DNA from: Bacteroidia bacterium
GTDB lineage: Bacteria; Bacteroidota; Bacteroidia; J057
DNA length: 64,000 nucleotides
Reading direction: 5' to 3'
Assembly (NCBI GenBank): GCA_041391665.1
Contig: JAWKNO010000002.1
Location: 434,001-498,000 of the forward strand
The notes under the pieces were generated by a model. That model was not told the origin of the DNA, searched no databases, and worked only from the letters and a program-made list of their open reading frames with translations. How positions within the stretch are numbered: position 1 is the first letter of the stretch; each line of letters opens with the position of its first letter. A program made the position numbers and the translations under genes. This document shows positions 51,705 to 61,270 of this stretch, piece by piece.

Positions 51705-53444
51705 ATGGGTTTTATTCTCCGATTTTGGACTTTGCTATCCAATCAGGGCGTAATTGAAAATATGTCATCAGGTGATGCCAAGCGTATCCGAATGGTCAAT
51801 CGTATCAGTTTGGCGGCTATCGTTTTGCTCTCTCCTTATATTGAATATTACTTTGAAATTGGGCAGAATCTGGCCGGCATTGTGCAGATTTGTACGATCA
51901 TTGGATTTGGGTTGGTCGTTGTCGCTAACCATTTTCGCCGGGAAGTTGCTGCAAAATTTCTCTTTTTTATTGCAGCAGACACCAGTGTGTTCTTCACGAG
52001 TTCGATTTTGGGTTTTGAAAGTGGAGAACATCTTGCTTATCTCATGATTTTGATGATGGTTTTTATGGTGTTTGACCTGAAACAATGGTGGTACATCAGC
52101 CTTGCTCTGGCAATGGAAGTGGGATGCCTTGTTTTACTGGAACTAACCGACTACGCGATTCTGGGCCAGCAAACCATCGAAATCGCCGAACAACACGATA
52201 CCTATGTAGGGAACTTCGGAATGTCGGCAGTGATTTTCGTTTTCATTGCAGTGTATTTTCAAAAACTGTCCAATCGACAGGTTGACGATATTATTTTTCG
52301 GGCACAGCAGGAGCTTAAGGCTGTGTTTAACAATTCGTATGATGCGATTTTTGTGGTAAATCCGGAAACCCACCTGATTGAGGAATGCAACCTTCGGGTT
52401 CTGGAATTATTTGATGAAAAAGACAAAGAAAGTATTCTGGGGAAAAATGCAAACAGCCTTAGAAAAACACCCCATTCACCAGAAAGAATCGCTGCTATTT
52501 ACAATCGCCTGAATAACAAGGAGCGCTGGAGTACGGAGAGTGAATTTGTCTCCAGCAATGGCCGTATTTTCTGGGGAAACGTCGCTTATACCTATATACA
52601 TTATGGCGAAAAACCCCTGATGATGATTCGTATCACCGATATCACAGAGCGAAAACAGGCCGAGCAGGCCATGATTGAAGCCAAAGAAAAAGCTGAAGCC
52701 GCCAACAAAGCAAAATCCAACTTCCTGGCAAATATGAGTCATGAGATTCGCACACCGATAAACGGGGTGATCGGATTAGCCGAAATTATTCGCAGTGAAT
52801 ACGATGAAGAAGAAAATCTTAATACTTATGCAGGTTTAATCCTCGACTCCGGGCAAAGACTCTTGCGTACCATCGGTTCTGTACTGGAACTCGCGCGCCT
52901 GGATGCCAATGGTAAGGAAATCAACTTGAATCCCCTTTCACTTAATCAGTTTGTGAAAAATGGGTTCAGAAAATTTGAAGCCGCTGGAAAAAACAAAGGC
53001 CTGAATATGGTCCTTCAGATGCCAGACGCTGACATGATGGCATGTCTGGATGTGTATTTAATTGATCAGGTACTGGAACATTTGATCGGCAATGCGGTGA
53101 AATTTACCGAAGAAGGAAGTGTGGTCGTAAGTCTGAGGGAATCGTATACTCCCCAGGGGAAAGTTGGGATCATAAGTGTTGCCGATACCGGAATCGGAAT
53201 GAGTGAGGAGTTTATTAACCAAAAGTTGTTTATGAAATTTGAACAGGAAAGTGATGGTCTCGATCGTAACTATGAAGGCGCCGGACTAGGGCTTTCCATT
53301 ACTAAACGCATTGTAGAAATTTTAAACGGTACGATTAGTGTCCGGAGCGGGCGAAACCAGGGTACTACATTTGAAGTAAGTTTTCAATTGGTGGAGAGTA
53401 TACATATGGAAAAAGTTGTTCAGCAAACTTCTATTGAATTATGA
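51705..53444 (+). CDS. Membrane sensor histidine kinase with PAS domain
   Basis: The 579-residue protein has about five predicted N-terminal membrane helices (residues 25-195), then a PAS domain (about 205-320) and the HisKA dimerisation domain with the phosphorylated His346 in MSHEIRTPINGVIG. The HATPase domain follows with DTGIGM and GAGLGLSI. No extracytoplasmic sensor loop of size is visible, so the membrane domain itself or PAS ligand probably senses. The stop overlaps the start of the receiver gene by 4 bp. Confidence 0.92.
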   Translation: MGFILRFWTLLSNQGVIENMSSGDAKRIRMVNRISLAAIVLLSPYIEYYFEIGQNLAGIVQICTIIGFGLVVVANHFRREVAAKFLFFIAADTSVFFTSSILGFESGEHLAYLMILMMVFMVFDLKQWWYISLALAMEVGCLVLLELTDYAILGQQTIEIAEQHDTYVGNFGMSAVIFVFIAVYFQKLSNRQVDDIIFRAQQELKAVFNNSYDAIFVVNPETHLIEECNLRVLELFDEKDKESILGKNANSLRKTPHSPERIAAIYNRLNNKERWSTESEFVSSNGRIFWGNVAYTYIHYGEKPLMMIRITDITERKQAEQAMIEAKEKAEAANKAKSNFLANMSHEIRTPINGVIGLAEIIRSEYDEEENLNTYAGLILDSGQRLLRTIGSVLELARLDANGKEINLNPLSLNQFVKNGFRKFEAAGKNKGLNMVLQMPDADMMACLDVYLIDQVLEHLIGNAVKFTEEGSVVVSLRESYTPQGKVGIISVADTGIGMSEEFINQKLFMKFEQESDGLDRNYEGAGLGLSITKRIVEILNGTISVRSGRNQGTTFEVSFQLVESIHMEKVVQQTSIEL

Positions 53445-53827
53445 TGAAACCTTATGTATTGATTGTTGAAGATAACCCTATTAATGCGCTGGTCTTAAGT
53501 AAAATTATCGAAGATTTCTGTGAGGTGATCCAGGCTGAAAATGATATACAAACATTTACTGCTGTACAGAAATATCCATTTTCTTTAATTCTGATGGATA
53601 TTAACCTGGGGGGGAACAGCCTTGATGGAGAATCGATTATGAAAATGCTAAGGAAAGATGCCCGTAATACAAATCTTCCCATTTTTGCAGTTACAAGTTA
53701 TGCGCTTCCCGGTGACAAAAAAAGATTTCTGGAGTCGGGGTTTGATGATTATTTTGCTAAACCGATTTCAAGGGAGGAAATCATACCGGCCATAAGGAAC
53801 ATTCTGGCTCAGGCGCAAAAGTTCTGA
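53441..53827 (+). CDS. Single-domain response regulator
   Basis: The 128-residue protein is a receiver domain only: the acidic pocket IVEDNP near residues 8-13, phospho-acceptor Asp53 in LILMDINLGG, Thr85 in FAVTSYA, and Lys107 in FAKPIS. No output domain follows, so it acts by protein-protein contact or as a phosphate shuttle. It overlaps the kinase gene by 4 bp, which makes the pair a cognate two-component system. It converges within 3 bp with the OmpA-family gene. Confidence 0.93.
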   Translation: MMKPYVLIVEDNPINALVLSKIIEDFCEVIQAENDIQTFTAVQKYPFSLILMDINLGGNSLDGESIMKMLRKDARNTNLPIFAVTSYALPGDKKRFLESGFDDYFAKPISREEIIPAIRNILAQAQKF

Positions 53828-53830
53828 TTG

Positions 53831-56407
53831 TCAATTTCCTACCAATACAATTTCTACCCTGCGATTTTTTTTACGGGCTGCTTCATCCCGGTTGGGAACT
53901 ACAGCCATACGTTTTCCAAAATATTCTATTGAAAGCCGGTCTTCAGAAATGCCTTTGGCTACCAGATATTTTTTGGCCGATTCACTTCTTCTTTGGCTAA
54001 GATCATCATTGTAGGAGTCGGAGCCAATATCATCAGCATGGCCTACTAATTGAATATTGGCTTCAGGCTGTGATTTCAAAAAATCTGATACGCGATTAAG
54101 CACCATCCGGCTATTGCCGGTGAGGTGGTCGCTCCCTGAGTCGAAGTAGATCCGCTCAAACGCATCAATTTCCAGTTCCTCTAAAAGATGATCGCCTCTG
54201 GGGTCTTCTTCCGGACAACCCATCCTGGATTTTGGCCCGGCGGACTCGGGGCAACGGTCATCTTCGTTTACCACTCCGTCGTGGTCATAGTCTGCGTATG
54301 GCAGGTATTTGGAGAGTGGCCCGGTGCTGTAAATTCCTTTTGAATAATCCATCCCGGCTACTACGGGTTCTGTCTCAACTACGGGTTTGGGTACAGTTTT
54401 TACAACGGTTTTTTCTACTTTTTCCGGACAACCTGCAAGCGCCAGGGGGCCGGGTACATCCGGGCATTGATCATATTTATCTGCAATTCCGTCATTGTCG
54501 CGATCCTGATAAAGTTCAGTATCGGTTGACAACAGCTCTTGTTCTCTGGCTTTTTTCTGCGCCTCCACTTCTTTTTGCCGGGCCTCTTCGCGTTTTATCC
54601 TTGCTGCTTCTGCTACTGCCCGGGCCTTTTCTTCTGCCCTGGCGATTGCCTCCTTTTTGGCAATTTCAGCAGCAGTCTCTGTTGCCGGTGGCAATGGCGT
54701 AGATTCTACGACTGGCGCAGGAGCTTTTGACTCCATAGGGAGCGCTATTTCAGGTGTTGCTTCAATTTCGGGAACCGCTTCAGTTTTTTCCGGCGATATT
54801 GACATGGGCTTATCCGGGACTTCTTTTGGGGCCTTTTCTACAGGTTCTTTTATCGGTTTTTCTTTTGTTTTTTTCTCCGCTACCGTTTTCTCCGTATCGG
54901 GTTTTTCTGGCTTTTCTGGCTTTTCTTTGGGTTCTTTAACGGGTTTTTCCTTTGGCTCTTTTTGGGGTTTTTCTGTGGGCTCTGGTTTTGATTCGGGCTC
55001 TGGCGATGGCGGGAGCTCTTCCTGCCCGGTTTTATCTTTTTTGGAAACCGACAGCGGAATTCTAAATCCGAAATGGACATCCGCAGATCGTATATTGTCT
55101 TTTAGCAGAAAGTTAAACAGGTTGGCGGAACCAGCTACGACTGGGCCGACTCTGACAGTCGCACCTACACTGGTACCTCTGTCTCCAGCTAATGAAAAAG
55201 GTATTCCCACACCCCACCATTTGCCTTCAAAACGGGGCGTCACTGCCAGGTTGGAAAGCTGATGAACGGCTCCTGCTCTGCCATAACGTTTCATCGCCAG
55301 AAACGGAATCACACTCACATATACATTGCGCTGCAACCTGAAATCAGCCTGCAAACTTACAACAGTAGGTAGTGCCATTCGAAATTGAGCCCCGCCTGAC
55401 TGATATTCAAATTCACTATTAAGCGTACTGTCAAAATTCCTGACACCGTTTAGATTTAGCTGGTTGAGATCGTATCCAATGACACTTCCTGAAAAATTCT
55501 GACTAAATACAGACTGCTCAAAGCTAATGCTGCCCAAATCCAGAATACTCAATCCTACACGTGCCTTATAATTTTGTCCGTCGGGCCGGTATTCGTAAAT
55601 AGCGCCAAGATCAGCTCCCAAACCAGTATTTCGGAGGTTAAACTTGTCAAAATCATTTCTGGGGTTAAAATTATTATCAATGCCTTCGATGGGTATAGAG
55701 TGAGCGAACTCCATATCTGCTTCATGTACATTCAGGATGTGGGCATTGTCAAAAGAATACTCCAGTCGGTTGGCATATAAATAAGCTCCGGCAAGGCCGC
55801 TGAGAAATTTAAAACGAGCACCCGCCATAATCCGATGCGGGCCATTTTCATATACCTTCTCAGCCCATGCCAGTCCCAGCTCTACATAGGACAAGGTTGA
55901 AAATCGAAACCGGTCATTGTTGTATTGTATGCCAAACTGCTCCGGGATATCCAGACCCAGAAAAGAGAATCTCGCCGCCGGCTCGCCCACCTTGTCGAGG
56001 TGGGAGAAGCTTCGCAAACGACCGCTAAGCGCAAATGAGCGGTTGGGGTTTACCTTTACTGATAGGGATGGCAGGAGAAAATCCGAATTCAGAAACATAT
56101 TTTTTTCCTTGCCATTGAGTGTTTCCGGAAATATTCGGGTGTAGTTGCTTCCATCTGCTGACCAGACAGAACCATCCTTTATGGCTGACGTACTGACGGA
56201 AAGGTAATTGCTTTCAAGTGTAGCAGAGAGCCCAAAAAGCTGAATATCTACATTCGGATTTTGACCGGCAATAGCCGCAGGCTGAAGATCAAGATTGTAG
56301 ATGCCGAGCGTTTTTCCGGTTTGGAGCCCTAAAAAAGATTGCCCGAAAAACAATACAGGTAAGAAAATAAAGACACAAGCAACCAGATAAAATCGACGAT
56401 ACATCAT
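53831..56407 (-). CDS. Large OmpA-family protein with barrel domain and Lys/Glu/Pro linker
   Basis: Starting at the ATG codon ending at 56407 gives 858 residues with a signal peptide ending LFFGQ. The first about 460 residues resemble the DUF5723-type outer-membrane barrel of Bacteroidota. Next comes a low-complexity linker of about 200 residues, rich in Lys, Glu and Pro, with KEPKEKP-like and PEKPEK-like repeats, then an Ala/Glu/Lys-rich coiled coil. Two thrombospondin type 3-like calcium motifs (DRDNDGIADKYDQCP and DHDGVVNEDDRCP) precede a C-terminal OmpA domain (LVGHADDIGSDSYN, NRRVEIVLVGN). It links outer membrane and peptidoglycan. Confidence 0.85.
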   Translation of the reverse strand: MMYRRFYLVACVFIFLPVLFFGQSFLGLQTGKTLGIYNLDLQPAAIAGQNPNVDIQLFGLSATLESNYLSVSTSAIKDGSVWSADGSNYTRIFPETLNGKEKNMFLNSDFLLPSLSVKVNPNRSFALSGRLRSFSHLDKVGEPAARFSFLGLDIPEQFGIQYNNDRFRFSTLSYVELGLAWAEKVYENGPHRIMAGARFKFLSGLAGAYLYANRLEYSFDNAHILNVHEADMEFAHSIPIEGIDNNFNPRNDFDKFNLRNTGLGADLGAIYEYRPDGQNYKARVGLSILDLGSISFEQSVFSQNFSGSVIGYDLNQLNLNGVRNFDSTLNSEFEYQSGGAQFRMALPTVVSLQADFRLQRNVYVSVIPFLAMKRYGRAGAVHQLSNLAVTPRFEGKWWGVGIPFSLAGDRGTSVGATVRVGPVVAGSANLFNFLLKDNIRSADVHFGFRIPLSVSKKDKTGQEELPPSPEPESKPEPTEKPQKEPKEKPVKEPKEKPEKPEKPDTEKTVAEKKTKEKPIKEPVEKAPKEVPDKPMSISPEKTEAVPEIEATPEIALPMESKAPAPVVESTPLPPATETAAEIAKKEAIARAEEKARAVAEAARIKREEARQKEVEAQKKAREQELLSTDTELYQDRDNDGIADKYDQCPDVPGPLALAGCPEKVEKTVVKTVPKPVVETEPVVAGMDYSKGIYSTGPLSKYLPYADYDHDGVVNEDDRCPESAGPKSRMGCPEEDPRGDHLLEELEIDAFERIYFDSGSDHLTGNSRMVLNRVSDFLKSQPEANIQLVGHADDIGSDSYNDDLSQRRSESAKKYLVAKGISEDRLSIEYFGKRMAVVPNRDEAARKKNRRVEIVLVGN

Positions 56408-56510
56408 ATAGGGGAATTTTGAGATAAATCTAAACAAAATCGGTTTGATTTTAGTAAGCAGATTGGACTTTAATCCCGGTTATGACTTATTTCGGTATTC
56501 ATCGTGATTT

Positions 56511-57158
56511 ATGGAAATGTCCGAACTTAGAAAACTGGTCAGCAAAGGCGAGGGGCTCAATCTGGAATTTAAGCGTAAAGCTGCTTTTCCGGAAAAACTT
56601 GCGCGGGAAATGGTGGCATTTGCCAATACATCAGGCGGTATGCTGATGGTAGGTGTGGACGATGATAAAAGCATTCCGGGTTGTAAATTTCCCGATGAAG
56701 AGGTATTTGCGATAGAATCTTTTGTGACGAAAGCCTGCCGCCCAAAACTCAACTTCAGACTGGAGCGGGTTCCGCTGAGTGCCCGTCGTGTAGTATTGGT
56801 GTACCATGTGCCGGTAAGCCGAAGAAAGCCTCATTTTTTATTCCATGAAGGAAATAAACAGGCCTTTGTAAGGAGCAATGATATGAGTATTCTCGCCAGC
56901 CAGGAAATGGTAAAACTCCTTCGCACCGAAAAAAAGAAGTCGGGTGTATCTATCCGAATCGGGGAAAGGGAAAAATTGCTTCTGCAACACCTGGAACAAA
57001 CCCGGCAAATCACCCTGTTTGAAGCCCAGAAATTGTTGAAGATCAATCGCCAGCAGGTGTCAGGGTTGCTTGTTTTGCTGGTAAGGGCTGGATTACTCAA
57101 TATTCACCCAAGTGAGAAAGGCGATTTTTTTAGCCTGGAAGTTGAAGCATTTGAATAA
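56511..57158 (+). CDS. AlbA_2 (Schlafen-type) DNA-binding domain protein
   Basis: The 215-residue protein contains an AlbA_2-like domain over about residues 10-120: EGLNLEFKRKAAFPEKLAREMVAFANTSGGMLMVGVDDD is the classic N-terminal signature, split here between strands and helix, and AFVRSNDM marks the end. The C-terminal about 70 residues look like a winged helix (LLLQHLEQTRQITLFEAQKLL, QVSGLLVLLVRAGLL). Such proteins are usually transcription regulators or DNA/RNA-binding. No nuclease motif is evident. It is a monocistronic gene. Confidence 0.85.
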   Translation: MEMSELRKLVSKGEGLNLEFKRKAAFPEKLAREMVAFANTSGGMLMVGVDDDKSIPGCKFPDEEVFAIESFVTKACRPKLNFRLERVPLSARRVVLVYHVPVSRRKPHFLFHEGNKQAFVRSNDMSILASQEMVKLLRTEKKKSGVSIRIGEREKLLLQHLEQTRQITLFEAQKLLKINRQQVSGLLVLLVRAGLLNIHPSEKGDFFSLEVEAFE

Positions 57159-57372
57159 TAGCGTCTGGTCCCTTCAACTAATATCGCTTTTATTCCTCCT
57201 CCGGCAATTTATCTGGGATGATTTTCGTTTGAAAATCACAAAAGGCCCCCGGGTCAAGCACATTGAGTTAGACACCCAAATTGCCCGTTTCAGACGTATT
57301 TCTTTTCGTCTTTAACCTTTTGTTTTATCTTGCTGTTCCGTATCCTATTTACCTACACTATTAACCCTGGCT

Positions 57373-60300
57373 ATGCGACAAAGATTTACATTTTATGTTC
57401 TGGTTTTATCTGTTTTGTGGGTAAAACCACTTCATGCTCAATTGGTAACGGCAGATACCTTGCCCAATGACACCCTGTTTTCCACACTGTTTGCCCAGGG
57501 CGTTACCGTCAGTAATCTGACCTTCCAATTTTGTCAGCCCTCCCAAACCGGCCAGTTTAATGGAGTGAATTCGAATCTTGGACTGGATTCCGGTGTGGTA
57601 ATTTCTACCGGAAATGTGCTTACTGCGGGAGGTCCCAATATATCTGCACTTACCTCAGGGAGTTTTTCCTTTAATCCTCAAAATTATACGCCCCTCAGTT
57701 CTATTGTCGGTGGACCCGTATATGATGTCTGTGTGATCGAATTTGATGTGGTTCCGCTGTGCGATTCGATCGGCATCAGCTACGTTTTTGCTTCGGAAGA
57801 ATACAATGAATTTGTAGCCTCAAACTTCAATGACGTGTTTGCCTTCTTTATTTCCGGTCCCGGATATACGGGTACGCCTGGTCAGAATATCGCACGCATT
57901 CCCGGTACAACGATTCCGGTTGCGATCAATAATGTCAATAATGGCAACAGTAACCCCGGAACCATACCTTTCGGCCCTTGTACCAACTGCCCCTATTATA
58001 CCGATAATACTTTTGGGACTTCTGTCGAATTTGACGGATTTACTGTGCCTATGGTAGCCGCCGCCGCCGTGATTCCCTGTCAGACCTATCATATAACTCT
58101 GGCGATTGCCGACGTTTTTGATGCATCTTATGATTCGGGGGTATTTTTTGAAGTCGGTGGTATCGGCTGTATAACCCCGACACTTAACCTGAGCGCAACC
58201 AACTCGACCGTACTGGGTGCCAATGTTGCGGTGGAGGGCTGTGTGAATTACGGGTTGTTTACCTTTACGCTTCCCACGCCCCCCACAGATACAACCGTTT
58301 TCCATTTTACAGTTGGTGGAACTGCGATTCCCGGTGTGGATTATCAGACACTCCCTGATAGTATTATCATGCCGGCAGGTGTGGATAGTGTTGTGTTACC
58401 CGTATATATATTTTCTGATAACCTCGTAGAAGGCACCGAATTTATTGAAATCTACTACGTCGATAGTACGCTGTGTACGACAACCATTTACCGCGATACA
58501 GCCGTAATGCAAATCTGGGACAAACCCATCATTCCGCCGCTTCAGGATACGGCTTTTTGTTCTGCATCTTCTGTTACAATCGGTTATACGCCGCAAGTGG
58601 GGCAGACCTATCAATGGACACCTGCGACCGGGCTTTCCAGTACTACGATTTCTGATCCTTCTATTTCTATCACTTATTCAGGAACTACGGAACAAAAATC
58701 CACCTATTACCTTTTATCAACCGATCTTCAGGGATACTGTATTTATGAAGATTCGATGGAGGTTACCGTTTATCCGGGAAATTTTGCAGCATTTACCGCT
58801 GATAGTGTCTGTGAGGGGAATGCTACTTCCTTTACCAGTACAGCCGGGTTTGACCAGCTTACCTCCTGGTTATGGCAATTTGGAGACGGGCAGGTAAATA
58901 CCACTTCCAATCCTTCTCATTTGTATACCAATCAGGGCATTTTTCAGGCACAATTGGTCACGGCCAACAGTAAGGGTTGTCTGGACACAATTGTACATGC
59001 CGTGTTGGTAGATTCTTTGCCTGTGGTCAGTTTTACGGTTGACCCTGTTTGCCAGAATACCCCCAGCCTGTTTGTGAATGATACCCGTCCGGGCGTGAGT
59101 TACGTTTGGTTATTCGGCGATGGCAGCGAATCCAATACAGCTAATCCTGTACATACATACACAGATTATGGCACTTTCCCCGTTCAGTTGATTGCCACGA
59201 CCGCAAGAGGTTGTACCGATAGTCTTACCAGAAATGCGGAGGTATATAAAAGCCCCGTGGCGAACTTCACGGCAGAGTTTGAGTGTTTTGGAATCCCGAT
59301 TTCATTTTCCAATCAGACCCAATTAGGCACAGGAACCAGTCAGTTGTCCCAATGGACATTCGGTGACGGGTCGGGTAGTGTTGCACTTAGCCCTACGCAT
59401 TTATATAGTTCTTATGGAACCTATAATGTAACCATTCAGGTCACTGACAATCTGGGTTGCAAAGATACCTACTCGGATAATGTTAAAGTATATGCTTTGC
59501 CGGATGCTGATTTTACTTCCCAGCAGATTTGTGAGGAGAATCAGATGATCTATACAAATCTAAGTTCAGTGGTTGACAACAGTGCTATCACCCGCTTCCT
59601 TTGGTCTTTCCACGATGGTCGCACGTCTGGTTTATCTGATCCCGATCCGTTTTATTGGGATCCGGGAATTTTTCAGACCAAACTCAATATTTGGACGGAG
59701 TTTGGTTGCGCCGACAGTATCACTAAAAATGTTACTGTTTTCCCCAACCCTGTAGCCTCCTTCAATATGGAACCGGTCTGTGTATTAGACAGCTCTCATT
59801 TTCTCAACCAAAGCTGGGTGGATAGTACAGTTACGGGTGATGAAATTGTCTCCTGGACCTGGGATCTTGGCGATGGTACCCGCACCGATACAATTCTGCA
59901 TCCTGTGCATGCATATCAGACTTCAGGCTTTTTCCCGATTACGCTTTCTGTCGCTACAGATAAAGGTTGTACAGCTAGTCGTACGCTCGAACTGGAGATC
60001 TATCCCATGCCACCTGCGCCGGATTTTCGGCACGATACGGTTTGTTTTAGCGATCAGGCATTTTTGATCGCACAGTCAGTACCTCCCACGAAACGGGTGG
60101 AATGGTTTTATGGCATCAACGATCAGCGGCCATTTCAGGAAGGGAATAGCTATGTCACTCCACCGTTGCCCTATCCGCAAACCTATTATGTCCGGGCCAT
60201 TTCAGATAAAGAATGTATTGGCGAAAAATTTGCGGTAGATGCCACATTGTATCAGCCAGGTCAGGCAGAAATGATTCCCAGTCAGTGGATCGCTGAAATT

Positions 60301-60780
60301 CCCAATTCTCTCATAAACTTCCGGATATCGGGAAATATTGAAGTAGAAGAGTATCGGTGGAATTTTGGGGATGGTGCAGCTTCTCTTGAAGCCGAACCCG
60401 CTCACGAATACCAGCGACCCGGTAAATATGAAGTTATTGTCGATCTGATCGATCGTTATGGCTGCGAATACCAACTGTCAGGTGTGATTGAGGTCAAACA
60501 GGTAATTGGCATCTACGTCCCTTCCGCTTTTTCTCCTAATAGCGACGGGTTTAATGATGAGCTGACCATTGGATACCACCTGATTTCGACAATGGATTTT
60601 CAGGTGTACAATCGCTGGGGAGAAAGAGTTTTTGCGACCAATGAACTGGATTTTCGGTGGGATGGGCATGGCCTTTCCGGACAGGTACTGCCTGAAGGTG
60701 TGTATGTGTTCCATCTGGAAGCCCGTGATATTCACGGTACAGAGATCCTGAAATCCGGAACCATTACTATTGTCAGATAG
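57373..60780 (+). CDS. Giant surface protein: choice-of-anchor L, Calx-beta, PKD repeats, type IX (type B) C-terminal domain
   Basis: The 1135-residue exported protein has a signal peptide (ending PLHAQ). A choice-of-anchor L domain covers about residues 30-250 (SGVVISTGNVLTAGGP, YVFASEEYNEFV). A Calx-beta-like domain follows (VGGTAIPGVDYQTLPDSI). Then come about six PKD domains marked by WxFGDG-type motifs (WQFGDGQ, WLFGDGS, WTFGDGS, WSFHDGR, WDLGDGT, WNFGDGA). It ends with a gliding-motility-associated, type IX secretion type B sorting domain (VPSAFSPNSDGFNDEL, YNRWGERVF, LPEGVYVF). It is secreted by the type IX system and attached to the surface as an adhesin or gliding-related protein. 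Confidence 0.93.
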   Translation: MRQRFTFYVLVLSVLWVKPLHAQLVTADTLPNDTLFSTLFAQGVTVSNLTFQFCQPSQTGQFNGVNSNLGLDSGVVISTGNVLTAGGPNISALTSGSFSFNPQNYTPLSSIVGGPVYDVCVIEFDVVPLCDSIGISYVFASEEYNEFVASNFNDVFAFFISGPGYTGTPGQNIARIPGTTIPVAINNVNNGNSNPGTIPFGPCTNCPYYTDNTFGTSVEFDGFTVPMVAAAAVIPCQTYHITLAIADVFDASYDSGVFFEVGGIGCITPTLNLSATNSTVLGANVAVEGCVNYGLFTFTLPTPPTDTTVFHFTVGGTAIPGVDYQTLPDSIIMPAGVDSVVLPVYIFSDNLVEGTEFIEIYYVDSTLCTTTIYRDTAVMQIWDKPIIPPLQDTAFCSASSVTIGYTPQVGQTYQWTPATGLSSTTISDPSISITYSGTTEQKSTYYLLSTDLQGYCIYEDSMEVTVYPGNFAAFTADSVCEGNATSFTSTAGFDQLTSWLWQFGDGQVNTTSNPSHLYTNQGIFQAQLVTANSKGCLDTIVHAVLVDSLPVVSFTVDPVCQNTPSLFVNDTRPGVSYVWLFGDGSESNTANPVHTYTDYGTFPVQLIATTARGCTDSLTRNAEVYKSPVANFTAEFECFGIPISFSNQTQLGTGTSQLSQWTFGDGSGSVALSPTHLYSSYGTYNVTIQVTDNLGCKDTYSDNVKVYALPDADFTSQQICEENQMIYTNLSSVVDNSAITRFLWSFHDGRTSGLSDPDPFYWDPGIFQTKLNIWTEFGCADSITKNVTVFPNPVASFNMEPVCVLDSSHFLNQSWVDSTVTGDEIVSWTWDLGDGTRTDTILHPVHAYQTSGFFPITLSVATDKGCTASRTLELEIYPMPPAPDFRHDTVCFSDQAFLIAQSVPPTKRVEWFYGINDQRPFQEGNSYVTPPLPYPQTYYVRAISDKECIGEKFAVDATLYQPGQAEMIPSQWIAEIPNSLINFRISGNIEVEEYRWNFGDGAASLEAEPAHEYQRPGKYEVIVDLIDRYGCEYQLSGVIEVKQVIGIYVPSAFSPNSDGFNDELTIGYHLISTMDFQVYNRWGERVFATNELDFRWDGHGLSGQVLPEGVYVFHLEARDIHGTEILKSGTITIVR

Positions 60781-60810
60781 GTTGAAATATTAAATAACTG
60801 AATATTTTAT

Positions 60811-60847
60811 AACGGGGAATTCAACAAATGAATCCCCGTTTTTTTTA
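60811..60847 (+). terminator. Rho-independent terminator after choice-of-anchor protein
   Basis: AACGGGGA and TCCCCGTT with the intervening AATTC/GAA pairing form a GC-rich stem (one bulged A) around an AACAAAT loop, followed by a run of eight Ts. It lies 30 bp after the stop codon. Confidence 0.9.
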
Positions 60848-61270
60848 TGCTTTCCATTAATTATACAGGTAAGAATTGGTGGTTTTTTGTAATGTTTTTT
60901 GCCCACTTTGCCAAAAACTGAAGATATACCTGGCTCAAAAAGAATAGGGGAAAATCACGGATAAGACATATAAAAAGTGTAGCTGGAATAAAATTATCCG
61001 GGAATTCTTCCGGGAAAGGGTTCCAATCTGCATCGAATGAGCCGTTGGTACGAAAAATTGAACCGAACCCAACCAAAGGGATGTTAGGTTCGTGTAGTTT
61101 TGTGTAGATTTATTGGTCTGAAAATGAATCTTTTTTTGACAAAAAATGCCAAAGTAGAAAAGTGAATATTAATGAAAGTATAACCGGGTAAGATTTCTGA
61201 ATACTCAGGCTACTGTAGATAATAACACAAAATAGAAATATCTGAAATAAAGAACATTTACCGTTTCCCC
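60848..61270. other. AT-rich intergenic region, no gene seen
   Basis: This 423-bp stretch between two surface-protein genes carries no convincing frame. Small minus-strand frames near 60861-61076 and 61110-61340 have atypical composition and no signal or start context. The promoter of the downstream gene should lie here, but I see no clear TAnnTTTG element. Confidence 0.5.

Noticed and set aside
54657..55262. Plus-strand 201-residue frame rich in Ser, Gly and Phe opposite the OmpA-family gene
   Set aside because: It is antisense to the Lys/Glu/Pro linker, whose codon bias removes stops on the other strand. The OmpA frame has domain support; this one has none.
57112..57315. Plus-strand 67-residue frame overlapping the end of the AlbA_2 gene
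   Set aside because: It overlaps a well-supported gene for part of its length and has no recognisable pattern.
60861..61076. Minus-strand 71-residue frame
   Set aside because: Composition is atypical, it overlaps an AT-rich spacer, and it has no start context or family pattern.
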